Source: Mycobacterium mantenii
Lineage (GTDB): Bacteria; Actinomycetota; Actinomycetes; Mycobacteriales; Mycobacteriaceae
Length of the DNA stretch: 64,000 bases
Direction: 5' to 3'
NCBI RefSeq assembly: GCF_010731775.1
Contig: NZ_AP022590.1
Span: forward strand, 6,121,542-6,185,541
A model generated the notes under the pieces. It was not told where the DNA came from, ran no database searches, and saw only the letters and a list, made by a program, of their open reading frames with translations. Below are positions 17,297-25,846 of this stretch, one piece after another. Both the position numbers and the translations under genes were made by a program. Numbering within the stretch: position 1 is the first letter of the stretch; every line of letters starts with the position of its first letter.

Positions 17297-18754
17297 ATGA
17301 CCGAGGATCCGAAGACCGGCCAGGCGGACAAACTCGCGTCGATCCTCGCCCGGGACATCGAGGCCGATATCGTCCGCCGCGGCTGGGCGGTGGATCAATC
17401 GCTGGGATCGGAACAAGCTCTGCAGCAGCGCTTCGGGGTGAGCCGGTCGGTGCTGCGCGAGGCCGTTCGCCTGGTCGAGCACCATCAGGTCGCGCGGATG
17501 CGCCGCGGCCCCAACGGGGGGCTGTACATCTGCGAGCCGGACGCGGGGCCCGCCACCCGGGCCGTCGTCATCTATCTCGAATACCTGGGCACGACGCTGG
17601 ACGACCTGCTTAACGCGCGCCTGGTGCTCGAGCCGCTGGCGGCCTCGCTCGCCGCCGAGCGCATCGACGAGGCCGGCATCGCGCGGCTGCGGGCGGTGTT
17701 GCACGCCGAGGAGCAGTGGAAGCCCGGTTTGCCGGCCCCGCGCGACGAGTTCCACATCGCGCTCGCCGAGCAATCCAAAAACCCGGTGCTGCAACTGTTT
17801 ATCAACGTTCTGATGCGGCTCACCACCCGCTACGCCCTGGCGTCGCGAACGGATTCGGCGACCGAGGCCATCGAGGCGGTCGACCATCTGCATGCCCACC
17901 ACTCCGAGATCGTCGCGGCCGTCACGGCCGGCGATTCGGCGAGGGCCAAGAACCTGTCGGAGCGACACGTCGAGGCGGTGACCGGCTGGCTGCAGCAGCA
18001 TCACGCGGGCGACGGAAGGCGGGGGCGCAAGTCGCGTCGGCGGCTCGATTCCGAGGCGCCCCGGGGCAAACTGGCCGAAATGCTGGCCGCCACCATCGGT
18101 GACGACATCGCCGCCAGCGGCTGGCACGTGGGTTCGGTGTTCGGCACCGAGGCGGCCCTGCTGGAGCGCTACCGGGTGAGCCGCGCGGTGCTTCGCGAAG
18201 CGGTGCGGCTGCTCGAATACCACTCGGTTGCGCACATGCGCCGCGGACCCGGCGGCGGGCTCGTCGTCGCCCAACCCGCGGCACAGGCCAGCATCGACAC
18301 GATCGCCCTGTACCTGCAATACCGCGAGCCGAGCCGCGAAGACCTGCGATGCGTCCGCGATGCCATCGAGATCGACAACGTCGCCAAGGTCGTCAAGCGG
18401 CTCGGCGAATCCGAGGTTGCGGCCTTCCTGGCCCACCACGGGGCCGGGCTGCCGGACGACTCCCGACAAACACCCGACGATGTTCGGCGGGCCATGGCGG
18501 AGGAGTTCGACTTCCACGTCGGCTTGGCGCAGCTCGCCGGAAACGCGCTGCTGGATCTCTTCCTTCGCATCATCGTCGAGCTGTTTCGCCGGCACTGGTC
18601 GAGCACCGGGCAGGCGCTGCCGACATGGTCGGACGTGCTGGCCGTGCACCACGCTCACCTGCGGATCGTCGAAGCGGTCGGGGCCGCCGACGAGAGCGTC
18701 GCCTGTTATCGCCTCCGCCGTCATCTCGACGCGGCCGCCTCGTGGTGGCTTTAG
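17297..18754 (+). CDS. GntR/FadR-family transcriptional regulator, internally duplicated
   Basis: 485 residues built from two FadR-like units. Unit 1 (about 10-230) has the winged helix LQQRFGVSRSVLREAVRLVE and an FCD-type effector domain with DEFHIALAEQSKN. Unit 2 (about 255-485) repeats it with LLERYRVSRAVLREAVRLLE and EEFDFHVGLAQLAGN. One polypeptide thus carries both halves of what is normally a homodimer. The H37Rv counterpart is Rv3060c, next to fadE22, so regulation of the neighbouring lipid genes is plausible. A GTG at 17255 would overlap the upstream gene; the ATG at 17297 is preferred. Confidence 0.88.
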   Translation: MTEDPKTGQADKLASILARDIEADIVRRGWAVDQSLGSEQALQQRFGVSRSVLREAVRLVEHHQVARMRRGPNGGLYICEPDAGPATRAVVIYLEYLGTTLDDLLNARLVLEPLAASLAAERIDEAGIARLRAVLHAEEQWKPGLPAPRDEFHIALAEQSKNPVLQLFINVLMRLTTRYALASRTDSATEAIEAVDHLHAHHSEIVAAVTAGDSARAKNLSERHVEAVTGWLQQHHAGDGRRGRKSRRRLDSEAPRGKLAEMLAATIGDDIAASGWHVGSVFGTEAALLERYRVSRAVLREAVRLLEYHSVAHMRRGPGGGLVVAQPAAQASIDTIALYLQYREPSREDLRCVRDAIEIDNVAKVVKRLGESEVAAFLAHHGAGLPDDSRQTPDDVRRAMAEEFDFHVGLAQLAGNALLDLFLRIIVELFRRHWSSTGQALPTWSDVLAVHHAHLRIVEAVGAADESVACYRLRRHLDAAASWWL

Positions 18755-18895
18755 ACCGGCGACCGGCGACCACCCGATGGGCCCCACCAAATGAGGTGAA
18801 TCCAAATGTGATCCGTGGCGCGGTATAGCGAAGGCCCGTCTTGGGTACTGGAAGGGAGGGAAGGCGACAGCCGACTCAGCAGGGGGTTGGCGTAA

Positions 18896-19888
18896 GTGAT
18901 CGAAAGCGAGAGCGCTGAAGTGACGGTGGGTAACGAAACCAGACAATACGGTTTCGTCCACTCCGCTCTGATTTACCACTCTCATCAGGAATTTTTGGAC
19001 TTGGTAGACCGCTTCGTCGGCGACGGCTTGGAGCGGGCCGAGGCGGTGCTGGTTGCCGTGCCGCCCCAGACGATGGCGTTGCTGCACGACAAGCTGTCCG
19101 CCCGCGATGACCTGCCCGGTGACCTGCGCATGGTGGACATCACCGAGATCGCCCGCAACCCGACCCGGTTCATGGCGATGGAGGGTGCGTTCATCGACGA
19201 GCACCCCGATCGGCGCGTGCGAATCGTCAGCCAACTCGCGTGGCCCGGCCGCACCGAGGAGGAATTCGTCGCCTGCATCGAGCACGAGGCCCTGGTCAAC
19301 GAGGCCATGGACGCCTACCCGGCGACCAGCCTGTGCCTGTATGACGAGAGCCAGCTCGACGCGGCCGTCCTGGCCGACGCGCGCGCGACACATCCGCTGC
19401 TGTGGGAATGCGGTGCGCTGCAGCGCAGCTCGGATTACGCCCCCATCGACGTCCTGGAACGTTGTAACCGCCCGTTGGCCGCCAGCCCCGGGGCCGTCAC
19501 CTACATGGTTCGCCGGTCTGCGGACCTGCGGCCGGCGCGGTCCTTTGCCGTCGACTACGCGGGCTGGATGGGGCTGTCCCAGGAAAGCATCGAGGATCTG
19601 CAGCTGGTCGCCACCGAACTGGCCACCAACAGCCTGATGTACACCGGTGGTGCCTGCCGATTGGCCTTCTGGCAAGACGACGGGCATCTGGTCTGCGAGG
19701 CGCGCGACACCGGACAATTCGACGACCCGATGGTGGGCCGGCTGGACCCGGGCCCGTGTGGCCCCGCGAGTCGCGGCCTGTACCTGGTCAACGCCATCTC
19801 GGACTTGGTGCGCACCCATACCACCCGTACCGGTACGACGATTCAGGCATACCTGCGGTTCGAGCAGGCCCCAGGGCCGGCCGGGTAA
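18896..19888 (+). CDS. MEDS-domain sensor with RsbW-like histidine-kinase ATPase domain
   Basis: 330 residues from a GTG start. The first 180 residues resemble the MEDS (DcmR-like) sensory domain: FVHSALIYHSHQEFLDLVDR, then VLVAVPPQTMALLHDKL. The C-terminal 120 residues are a GHKL ATPase of anti-sigma-factor type: LQLVATELATNSLMYTGGAC with the N-box, CEARDTGQFDDP as G1-like box and SRGLYLVNAISDLV. Such fusions are common in actinobacteria and act as serine kinases or anti-anti-sigma switches, or bind tetrapyrrole-like signals. No sigma factor or STAS gene is adjacent. Confidence 0.85.
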   Translation: MIESESAEVTVGNETRQYGFVHSALIYHSHQEFLDLVDRFVGDGLERAEAVLVAVPPQTMALLHDKLSARDDLPGDLRMVDITEIARNPTRFMAMEGAFIDEHPDRRVRIVSQLAWPGRTEEEFVACIEHEALVNEAMDAYPATSLCLYDESQLDAAVLADARATHPLLWECGALQRSSDYAPIDVLERCNRPLAASPGAVTYMVRRSADLRPARSFAVDYAGWMGLSQESIEDLQLVATELATNSLMYTGGACRLAFWQDDGHLVCEARDTGQFDDPMVGRLDPGPCGPASRGLYLVNAISDLVRTHTTRTGTTIQAYLRFEQAPGPAG

Positions 19889-19910
19889 GACGAGGCGGCC
19901 GAAAGAAACC

Positions 19911-19947
19911 AGCGACCCGCCGAGACCACAGGTCTGGGCGGGTCGCT
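19911..19947. terminator. Hairpin between convergent genes
   Basis: AGCGACCCGCC at 19911-19921 pairs perfectly with GGCGGGTCGCT at 19937-19947, and an inner AGACC/GGTCT pair extends the stem. It lies between the convergent MEDS gene (stop 19888) and the lipoprotein gene (stop 19959), so it can end both transcripts. A T-run is short, as usual for mycobacterial terminators. Confidence 0.65.
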
Positions 19948-19958
19948 CGTTGTCGGGG

Positions 19959-20177
19959 TTACAGGCCCAGCGCCCCGGTGATGCCGCCCACGACTCCGCC
20001 CACCGTGCCGCCGATGGTGCCGCCCGTGGTGCCGCCCGTGGTGCCGCCCAGCGTGCCGCCGGTGGTTGCCCCGGTGGTCCCCGTCACCAGGCAACCGGTC
20101 GGCGCGAACAACACCATGACAAATCCCGCAGCGGCCGCGGTAGCTTTAAGGACCTTCTTTGTCCTCGTTGAATTCAT
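19959..20177 (-). CDS. Small Gly/Thr-repeat lipoprotein
   Basis: 72 residues starting MNSTRTKKVLKATAAAAGFV. A positively charged N-region, a hydrophobic stretch and the lipobox-like APTGC form a lipoprotein signal, so the protein is probably anchored to the outer face of the membrane. The mature part is a low-complexity run of TTGGT/GGTVGG units ending GGITGALGL. It is a clear paralogue of the gene at 20576-20761. No function known. Confidence 0.7.
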   Translation of the reverse strand: MNSTRTKKVLKATAAAAGFVMVLFAPTGCLVTGTTGATTGGTLGGTTGGTTGGTIGGTVGGVVGGITGALGL

Positions 20178-20575
20178 AATCCCATCCTTTCATCTGGAGG
20201 GCATTAGCCCCGGCACGTGAACCGGCCGACAAATCGGATGTTATAACGTCTATTAGACACACGTAAAGACCCAGTTAGATTTTAGTTAACGTGCCGTTGA
20301 TGGGTTTGTGCGCGCGTCAATCACATACCACGACAACGCTATTCGATGATCGAGTGCGCGCGGAAGCGAAGAATCTCTCGCCTTGGGGAGGTGCCGTTAA
20401 ATCGCAATAAGCATCGACAAAGCGCCATTAATAAATGGCTATCACGACGCTCAATCCGGGCCGAATCGAGTTTGGCTTACTTCCATCATCCGGGTGTGCC
20501 GGATTTGGGGAAGCGTGCTAGGAAATAGCGTCCCGCCGGGAACAAAAATCCTAGCGGGTCGCTTGTGTAATCGGC
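20178..20575. other. Gene-poor, AT-richer stretch between the two lipoprotein genes
   Basis: This 398-bp stretch has markedly lower GC than its surroundings. It holds the upstream region of the first lipoprotein gene (AAAGGATGGG-type ribosome site before 20177) and a mismatched hairpin near 20526-20561 that may terminate transcripts. No convincing coding frame was seen. Confidence 0.4.
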
Positions 20576-20761
20576 TTAAAGGCCGAGGCTGCCGAGGACG
20601 CCACCGATGGTGCCGACGCCGCCGCCGCTCCCGCCGATGAGGCCCGAGCCTCCGGCGCCCCCGGTGACCGTCGTCGCACACCCGGGTACTGCTAACACCG
20701 CGGCCACCCCGAGGGCCGCTGCGGCAGCTTTAAGGGTTTTCTTGGTGCTCTTCGCCTTCAT
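20576..20761 (-). CDS. Small Gly-rich lipoprotein, paralogue
   Basis: 61 residues from the ATG at 20761 with a GGAAGG ribosome site. It opens MKAKSTKKTLKAAAAALGVA and has the lipobox-like VPGC, then a Gly-rich mature part ending GGVLGSLGL. Charged start, TKK(V/T)LKA core, lipobox and terminal GxLGL are shared with the gene at 19959-20177, so the two arose by tandem duplication. Function unknown; a role in the cell envelope is only a guess. Confidence 0.7.
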   Translation of the reverse strand: MKAKSTKKTLKAAAAALGVAAVLAVPGCATTVTGGAGGSGLIGGSGGGVGTIGGVLGSLGL

Positions 20762-20930
20762 GATCGAGCCTTCCATGTGAGGGGTAGTTGAACAGCCGTC
20801 TAATTGACTGCCGGTTCCCTTCATACCCCCTGTTGCACACATGTAAACCAAACTTTTAGGATTAATTTCTGTATTTTTTTGTACGGTCCGTTGGTGCCGC
20901 TCAGGGCTGTGAGGCGTGGGCCCGCGGCAG

Positions 20931-21047
20931 TTGCAGAAATCGTGTCCGGGGGTCTAGCGTCAACGCCCGTGCGTCTTTGCGAGCGTGGCGTAGTAGCTAG
21001 CACCCGCAGCGGGGTCTGATCCTGACCGACCCCCCGCTGTGGGTCGG
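20931..21047 (+). promoter_or_regulatory. Candidate attenuator: leaderless 16-codon ORF and alternative hairpins
   Basis: TTGCAG (20931-20936) and TAGCGT (20955-20960), spaced 18 bp, put a transcription start near 20968. That is the GTG (20969) of a 16-codon frame, MRLCERGVVASTRSGV, ending at 21019. Two mutually exclusive stems overlap its end: CAGCGGGG (21007-21014) with CCCCGCTG (21032-21039), or CCGACCC (21026-21032) with GGGTCGG (21041-21047). A ribosome on the last codons would cover the first arm. This is attenuation geometry; everything functional is inference. The rest of the 333-bp gap has no other gene. Confidence 0.35.
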
Positions 21048-21094
21048 AAGCTACTGCCGTCGGTCGCTCCTGCTGACCAGAAAAGACCGGCACC

Positions 21095-21595
21095 ATGGCT
21101 CTTCCCGAGCGCAATCAGCCCGAAAATTTCGAGCCCGCCAGTGTGTGGTTCGGCGACCGCTTCGGCGTCTCGCTCCCCCGCGGTCTGCGGGAGCAGGCCG
21201 CTGCCACGTCCTGGGAGGGCTTCGTCGCGGCCTACGGGCGTAACGCCGGACCGCTGCGATTAGGCCATTGGGAGTGCACCGACGAAGATCGCGCCGCGAC
21301 CCGACTGGGCTTGCAGGCCCGCGACTTCCGGGCCGTGATCGCCGTGGGCGATTGCATCAGCACCGCCACCGCTGCCGCCGGTGGACCGATCGCGGCCCTG
21401 ACCGCGATGCTGCACGAGCGGGGGATCACCGTCGAGATCGTGGAGTTCCACCAGATGCGATCGGCAACGGGCATAGCCACTTTCGTCCGCGGCGGCGACG
21501 GCGCCCGCGCCGAGTGGGCGATGGGCTGGTCGGACGATCCGACGCAGTCGGCGCTGCGCGCGGTGATCGCCTGCGCCAATCGGCTGTTCGCCTGA
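21095..21595 (+). CDS. Protein with LeuA-like regulatory (dimer) domain
   Basis: 166 residues. The second half, FRAVIAVGDCISTATAAAGG followed by PIAALTAMLHERGITVEIVE, ATFVRGGDGARAEWAMGW and SALRAVIACANRLFA, resembles the C-terminal leucine-binding domain of 2-isopropylmalate synthase. The catalytic TIM barrel is absent. A stand-alone leucine sensor or a remnant of a synthase is possible; it cannot be a synthase by itself. The ATG at 21095 has a weak upstream purine stretch. Confidence 0.65.
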   Translation: MALPERNQPENFEPASVWFGDRFGVSLPRGLREQAAATSWEGFVAAYGRNAGPLRLGHWECTDEDRAATRLGLQARDFRAVIAVGDCISTATAAAGGPIAALTAMLHERGITVEIVEFHQMRSATGIATFVRGGDGARAEWAMGWSDDPTQSALRAVIACANRLFA

Positions 21596-21684
21596 CGCGC
21601 CGAAATAGCGGCAGCGCGAAGAAGTTCGAGTGCCGATGGCGCTGGCGTCGATTTCGGCGACGCGCGGCCGTCGTTGGGCCCGGC

Positions 21685-23163
21685 CTACAGGGGGCGCAAC
21701 ACGATCGGCATGCCGTCCATCGGAATCGGCATGCCGCCGTAGTCCCAGTGCGGCTGGTAGCCCGGCCGGGCCAGTTCGAGGCGGTAGCGCCGCAGCAGCC
21801 GGTGCACGACCGTCTTGACCTCCAGCTGACCGAACACCATGCCGATGCACTTGTGCGCACCACCGCCGAACGGCGCGAACGCATACCGGTGCTTCTTGTG
21901 CTCCGAGCGCGGTTCGGCGAACCGCTCGGGGTCGAATTTGTCTGGCTCCGTCCACAATTCGCATAGCCGATGGTTCATGCCGGGCCAGATGGTGATGTTG
22001 GTTCCGGCCGGGATGTAGTGGCCCAGCAGCTCGGTGTCGCGCACCGCCATCCGCATGTTGAACGGCAGCGGTGTCACCATGCGCAGTGACTCGTTCATGA
22101 TCAGCTCGAGCGTTTCCAGCTTCTCCAGCGATTCGATGTCCAGCGGTCCGTCGCCGAGCCGGGCCGATTCCTCGCGCGCCCGCTCCTGCCACTCCGGGTT
22201 GGCCGCCATGTTGTAGACCATCGTGGTGGTCGTCGAGGTGGACGTGTCGTGCGCGGCCATCATCAAGAAGATCATGTGGTTGACGATGTCCTCGTCGGTG
22301 AAGCTGTTGCCGTCGTCATCCTCGGTGTGGCACAGCACCGTGAGCATGTCGTTGCCGGTGGCGTTGCGGCGGTCCTTGACCCGCTCGATGAAGTAGTCCT
22401 CGAGCAACTTGCGGGCCCGCAGGCCGCGCCACCACTTGAACGGCGGTATCGGCTGCCGGATGATCGCGCCGCCGGCGCGCGTCGTCGTGGTGAACGCCTG
22501 ATTGACCTTGGTGACCAGGTCGTGGTCGGACCCCGGCTCGTGCCCCATGAACACCAGGGACGCGACGTCCAGGGTGAGCTCCTTCATCGCCGGGTGGAAC
22601 AGGAAGCGCGCATCGTTGGTCGGCCAGTTGGCGACGATGTCGGTGGCGACCCGATCGATGTGCTCGACGTAGCCGGTCAGCCGGCTGCGGGTGAAGGCCT
22701 CCTGCATGATCCGGCGGTGATACATGTGCTCGTCGAAGTCGAGCATCATCAGGCCGCGGTTGAAGAACGGCCCGATCACCGGGTGCCAGCCCTTCTGCGA
22801 GAAATCCTTGTTCCGGTTGGAGAACACGGCCTGGGTGGCGTCCGGGCCCAGCGCGGTGACCGCGGGCATGATCGGCGAATCCAGGTAGATCAGCGGGCCG
22901 TGGTTTCGATAGAGGTGCAACGCATAGTCCGGGCCGCCGCGGAACAGCTCGATGATGTGGCCCAGGATCGGCAGTCCGGCATCGCCCAACACGGGTTTGA
23001 GGTCGCTGCCGGCCGGCGGTTCCGCCAGGACTTTGGTCTCCCACTCGTGGGCGAGCAGGCGCTTCTCGATCGCCCCCATTCCCGGGATGGTCTGCAGCGT
23101 CGGGGTGAACCGGCGCCGCGCCTGATCCAGCAGGTAATGCGGGGTGCTGATGGTGGCGGTCAT
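21685..23163 (-). CDS. cyp136: Cytochrome P450 CYP136-type
   Basis: 492 residues, the length I recall for M. tuberculosis Cyp136 (Rv3059). I-helix oxygen-binding motif MAAHDTSTSTTTTMV, K-helix ExxR in NESLRM, and heme-cysteine loop FAPFGGGAHKCIGM are all present. It is a monooxygenase needing ferredoxin and reductase partners encoded elsewhere; the substrate is unknown, sterol-like or terpenoid in related enzymes. The ATG at 23163 is chosen because the longer frame continues into the divergent TetR gene. The intergenic region holds two palindromes that probably bind that TetR. Confidence 0.93.
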   Translation of the reverse strand: MTATISTPHYLLDQARRRFTPTLQTIPGMGAIEKRLLAHEWETKVLAEPPAGSDLKPVLGDAGLPILGHIIELFRGGPDYALHLYRNHGPLIYLDSPIMPAVTALGPDATQAVFSNRNKDFSQKGWHPVIGPFFNRGLMMLDFDEHMYHRRIMQEAFTRSRLTGYVEHIDRVATDIVANWPTNDARFLFHPAMKELTLDVASLVFMGHEPGSDHDLVTKVNQAFTTTTRAGGAIIRQPIPPFKWWRGLRARKLLEDYFIERVKDRRNATGNDMLTVLCHTEDDDGNSFTDEDIVNHMIFLMMAAHDTSTSTTTTMVYNMAANPEWQERAREESARLGDGPLDIESLEKLETLELIMNESLRMVTPLPFNMRMAVRDTELLGHYIPAGTNITIWPGMNHRLCELWTEPDKFDPERFAEPRSEHKKHRYAFAPFGGGAHKCIGMVFGQLEVKTVVHRLLRRYRLELARPGYQPHWDYGGMPIPMDGMPIVLRPL

Positions 23164-23187
23164 AAACGCTCCTTTGCGTGCCCTCCC

Positions 23188-23245
23188 GTGACGGCCGTCA
23201 CTGAATTTATAACCTTCGCCGAAAAACTTGACGGCTGTCAAGTTT
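23188..23245. promoter_or_regulatory. Paired palindromic operators between cyp136 and its TetR gene
   Basis: GTGACGGCCGTCAC at 23188-23201 is a perfect palindrome. At 23224-23245 the 9-bp arms AAACTTGAC and GTCAAGTTT surround GGCT. Both share a TGACGGCYGTCA core, 37-38 bp apart centre to centre, which is what a dimeric TetR regulator acting on both divergent genes would need. The binding protein is inferred from position. Confidence 0.65.
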
Positions 23246-23277
23246 GCTTTTTGCGCGGCGTGGTGCAAGGTCAGGGA

Positions 23278-23913
23278 GTGACCAGCCAACCCGCCGCTCC
23301 GGAGCCGGGCGCACGACGGCGTGGCGACAAGCAACGCCAGGCGATCGTGCAGGCGGTGCGCGAACTGCTGCAGGAAAAGCCCTTCGCGGAACTGTCGGTC
23401 AGCACCATCAGCCTGCGGGCCGGGGTGGCCCGATCCGGCTTCTACTTCTACTTCGACTCCAAATACGCGGTGCTGGCACAACTCATGGCCGAGGCCGCCG
23501 AGGAACTCGAAGAACTCACCGAGTACTTCGCGCCCCGGCAGGCCGGCGAATCGCCCGAGCAGTTCGCCAAGCGGATGGTCGGCAGCGCCGCGGCCGTCTA
23601 TGCGCACAACGACCCGGTCGTGACCGCCTGCAACGAGGCGCGCAACACCGACGTCGAGATCCGCGATTTGCTGGATCAGCAGTTCGAGGTGGTGCTGGGC
23701 CAGATCGTCGGGATTGTGGAGGCCGAGATGAAGGCCGGGACCGCGAGTCCGATCAGTGACGACCTGCCGACGCTGATCCGCACCCTGGCCGGCACCACCG
23801 CGCTGGTTTTGACCGGCGACCCGATCCTGACCGGGCGCGAAAGCGACCGGGACCGACGGGTGCGCGTGCTCGAGCGGTTGTGGCTGCACGCGCTGTGGGC
23901 CGGCCGTCCCTAG
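23278..23913 (+). CDS. TetR family regulator divergent from cyp136
   Basis: 211 residues from the GTG at 23278. The helix-turn-helix is ELSVSTISLRAGVARSGFYF followed by YFDSKYAVL, then an all-helical ligand-binding domain. Known TetR regulators are dimeric repressors released by a small ligand. Position opposite cyp136 and the two palindromes in between suggest it controls both genes; the H37Rv counterpart is Rv3058c. Confidence 0.88.
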   Translation: MTSQPAAPEPGARRRGDKQRQAIVQAVRELLQEKPFAELSVSTISLRAGVARSGFYFYFDSKYAVLAQLMAEAAEELEELTEYFAPRQAGESPEQFAKRMVGSAAAVYAHNDPVVTACNEARNTDVEIRDLLDQQFEVVLGQIVGIVEAEMKAGTASPISDDLPTLIRTLAGTTALVLTGDPILTGRESDRDRRVRVLERLWLHALWAGRP

Positions 23914-23944
23914 GCGCGGCGTTACCGCCGGTATCGTCTCCGCC

Positions 23945-24874
23945 ATGGCGCAGAGGGGACCCGGGCGGTCTTTCGCGGGAAAGCGGTGCCTTGTCACCGG
24001 CGCGGCGAGCGGCATCGGCCGCGCCACGGCGCTGCGACTGGCCGCACAGGGCGCCGAGCTCTATCTGACCGACCGCGACCGCGAGGGTCTCGAACTGACC
24101 GTGGCCGACGCGCGCGCGCTGGGCGCACAGGTCCCCGAACACCGGGCGCTGGACATCGCCGACTATGACCAGGTGGCCGCGTTCGCCGCCGACGTCCACG
24201 CCGCACACCCGAGCATGGACCTCGTCCTGAACATCGCCGGCGTATCGGCCTGGGGCACGGTCGACCGGCTCACCCACGAGCAGTGGAGCAAGATGATCGC
24301 CATCAATCTGATGGGACCGATCCACGTCATCGAGACCTTCGTCCCGCCGATGGTGGCGGCCAAACGCGGCGGCCATCTGGTCAACGTGTCCTCCGCGGCC
24401 GGGCTGGTCGCCCTGCCGTGGCATGCCGCCTACAGCGCCAGCAAGTACGGATTGCGTGGCCTGTCCGAGGTGCTGCGCTTCGACCTGGCCCGCCACCGCA
24501 TCGGGGTGTCGGTCGTGGTGCCCGGCGCGGTGAACACCCCGCTGGTGAACACGGTGGAGATCGCCGGCGTGGACCGCGAGGACCCCGACGTCGCGCGGTG
24601 GGTGAGGCGGTTCGCCGGCCATGCCGTGTCGCCGGAAAAGGCCGCCGACAAGATTTTGGCCGGGGTGGCCAAGAACAGATACCTGATCTACACCTCGGCC
24701 GACATCCGCGCGTTGTACGCGTTCAAAAGGCTTGCTTGGTGGCCTTATAGCGTGGCGATGCGCCAGGTGAACGTCATCTTCACCCGCGCGCTGCGGCCCG
24801 CCCCGCCGCTAGTCCGGCATGGCCAGCTCGAGGCGCACCCCGAGCAGCCGGGCCGGCCGGTCGAGCTCGAATAG
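23945..24874 (+). CDS. Short-chain dehydrogenase/reductase (Rv3057c-like)
   Basis: 309 residues. VTGAASGIGRATALRLAAQG binds the cofactor, NIAG follows, and the catalytic set is NVSSAAGLVALPWHAAYSAS plus K. The C-terminal part (NRYLIYTSADIRALYAFKRL) is typical of membrane-peripheral mycobacterial SDRs. It lies 31 bp behind the TetR gene and may be co-transcribed with it. The frame overlaps the 3' end of the convergent dinB gene by 66 bp; the H37Rv protein is shorter as I recall, so the last 20 residues may be a local extension through loss of an earlier stop. Confidence 0.87.
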   Translation: MAQRGPGRSFAGKRCLVTGAASGIGRATALRLAAQGAELYLTDRDREGLELTVADARALGAQVPEHRALDIADYDQVAAFAADVHAAHPSMDLVLNIAGVSAWGTVDRLTHEQWSKMIAINLMGPIHVIETFVPPMVAAKRGGHLVNVSSAAGLVALPWHAAYSASKYGLRGLSEVLRFDLARHRIGVSVVVPGAVNTPLVNTVEIAGVDREDPDVARWVRRFAGHAVSPEKAADKILAGVAKNRYLIYTSADIRALYAFKRLAWWPYSVAMRQVNVIFTRALRPAPPLVRHGQLEAHPEQPGRPVELE

Positions 24875-25846
24875 ATCGAGAACACGAAGGGCCGCGGCCA
24901 CGATGACGTCGCGATCGGTGCTGGGCGCGTCGAGCTTGCGGATCTTGGTGCGCGTGTAGAAGGTCGCCGTTCGTACGGTGACCGCCACCCGGGTCACGAC
25001 TCGGCTCGCCGCCAGCACATCGGCCAGCGCCTGTTCGGCCAAATCCGTTACGGCGGTGTCTATCTCGGATCGGTCGGTGAGGTCGCGCGGAAAGGTGACG
25101 ACGTGGCTGCGGGAGCGTGGCACCCACGGCTCGGCGCTGACCTGGCTGTCGCCGCCGCCCTTGGCCAACAGCAGCAGGCACAGCCCGGTGCGCGGGCCGA
25201 AGGTGGCCGTGAGCAGCTCCGCGTCGCAGTGGGCCAGTTGCCACACCGTCGTAATGTCAAGATTCGCAAGCTTTTTCGCCGTCTTGGGGCCCACACTCCA
25301 GAGCGCGTCGACCGGACGGTCGGCCATCAGCGGCATCCAGTTCGTATCGGTGAGCACGAATATGCCGCCCGGTTTCGCGAAGCCGGTGGCGACCTTGGCG
25401 CGCTGCTTGTTGTCGCTGATGCCGACCGAGCAGGACAGCCCGGTCTCCGAGGAAATGACGGCGCGGATCTGCTGTGCGACCTCGCTCGGGTCCTGCGCTG
25501 TCACCGCGACATAGGCCTCGTCCCAGCCCCACACTTCGACCGGGTGCCCCAGGTCGCGCAGCACACCCATCACCTGATCGGACGCCGCATCGTAGGCCGC
25601 GGGGTCCGAGGGGAGGAAGGTCGCCTCGGGGCAGCGGCGGGCGGCGGCGCGCAGCGGCATGCCCGCCCGCACCCCGAATTCCCGGGCCTCGTAGGAGGCG
25701 CAGGTGACGACCTTGCGCGGTTCATTCGGATCGCCATTACCGCCGACAATGACTGGCAGCCCGGCCAATTCGGGGTGCCGGCGCAACTCGACCGACGCCA
25801 GGAACTGATCGAGGTCGACGTGCAGGATCCAGTTCGTGGCGGTCAC
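24809..25846 (-). CDS. dinB: Y-family DNA polymerase IV (DinB2 type)
   Basis: 345 residues. Catalytic acids are in HVDLDQFLASVE (residues 9-20) and WGWDEAYVAV. The steric-gate position after the phenylalanine is leucine (L16), the feature that allows mycobacterial DinB2 to incorporate ribonucleotides. The little finger/PAD region follows RSRSHVVTFPRDL. It performs translesion or error-prone synthesis. The GTG start at 25846 overlaps the TetR gene stop (GTGA), so the two are coupled. It lacks the beta-clamp-binding peptide at the extreme C-terminus, as known for DinB2. Confidence 0.9.
   Translation of the reverse strand: MTATNWILHVDLDQFLASVELRRHPELAGLPVIVGGNGDPNEPRKVVTCASYEAREFGVRAGMPLRAAARRCPEATFLPSDPAAYDAASDQVMGVLRDLGHPVEVWGWDEAYVAVTAQDPSEVAQQIRAVISSETGLSCSVGISDNKQRAKVATGFAKPGGIFVLTDTNWMPLMADRPVDALWSVGPKTAKKLANLDITTVWQLAHCDAELLTATFGPRTGLCLLLLAKGGGDSQVSAEPWVPRSRSHVVTFPRDLTDRSEIDTAVTDLAEQALADVLAASRVVTRVAVTVRTATFYTRTKIRKLDAPSTDRDVIVAAALRVLDLFELDRPARLLGVRLELAMPD

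Noticed and set aside
22249..23277. Long extension of the TetR protein opposite cyp136
   Set aside because: It is antisense to the P450 gene and lacks conserved features; the GTG at 23278 gives the standard TetR length.
21685..24027. 780-codon frame making cyp136 a fusion protein
   Set aside because: The N-terminal 288 codons are antisense to the TetR and SDR genes; the P450 starts at 23163.
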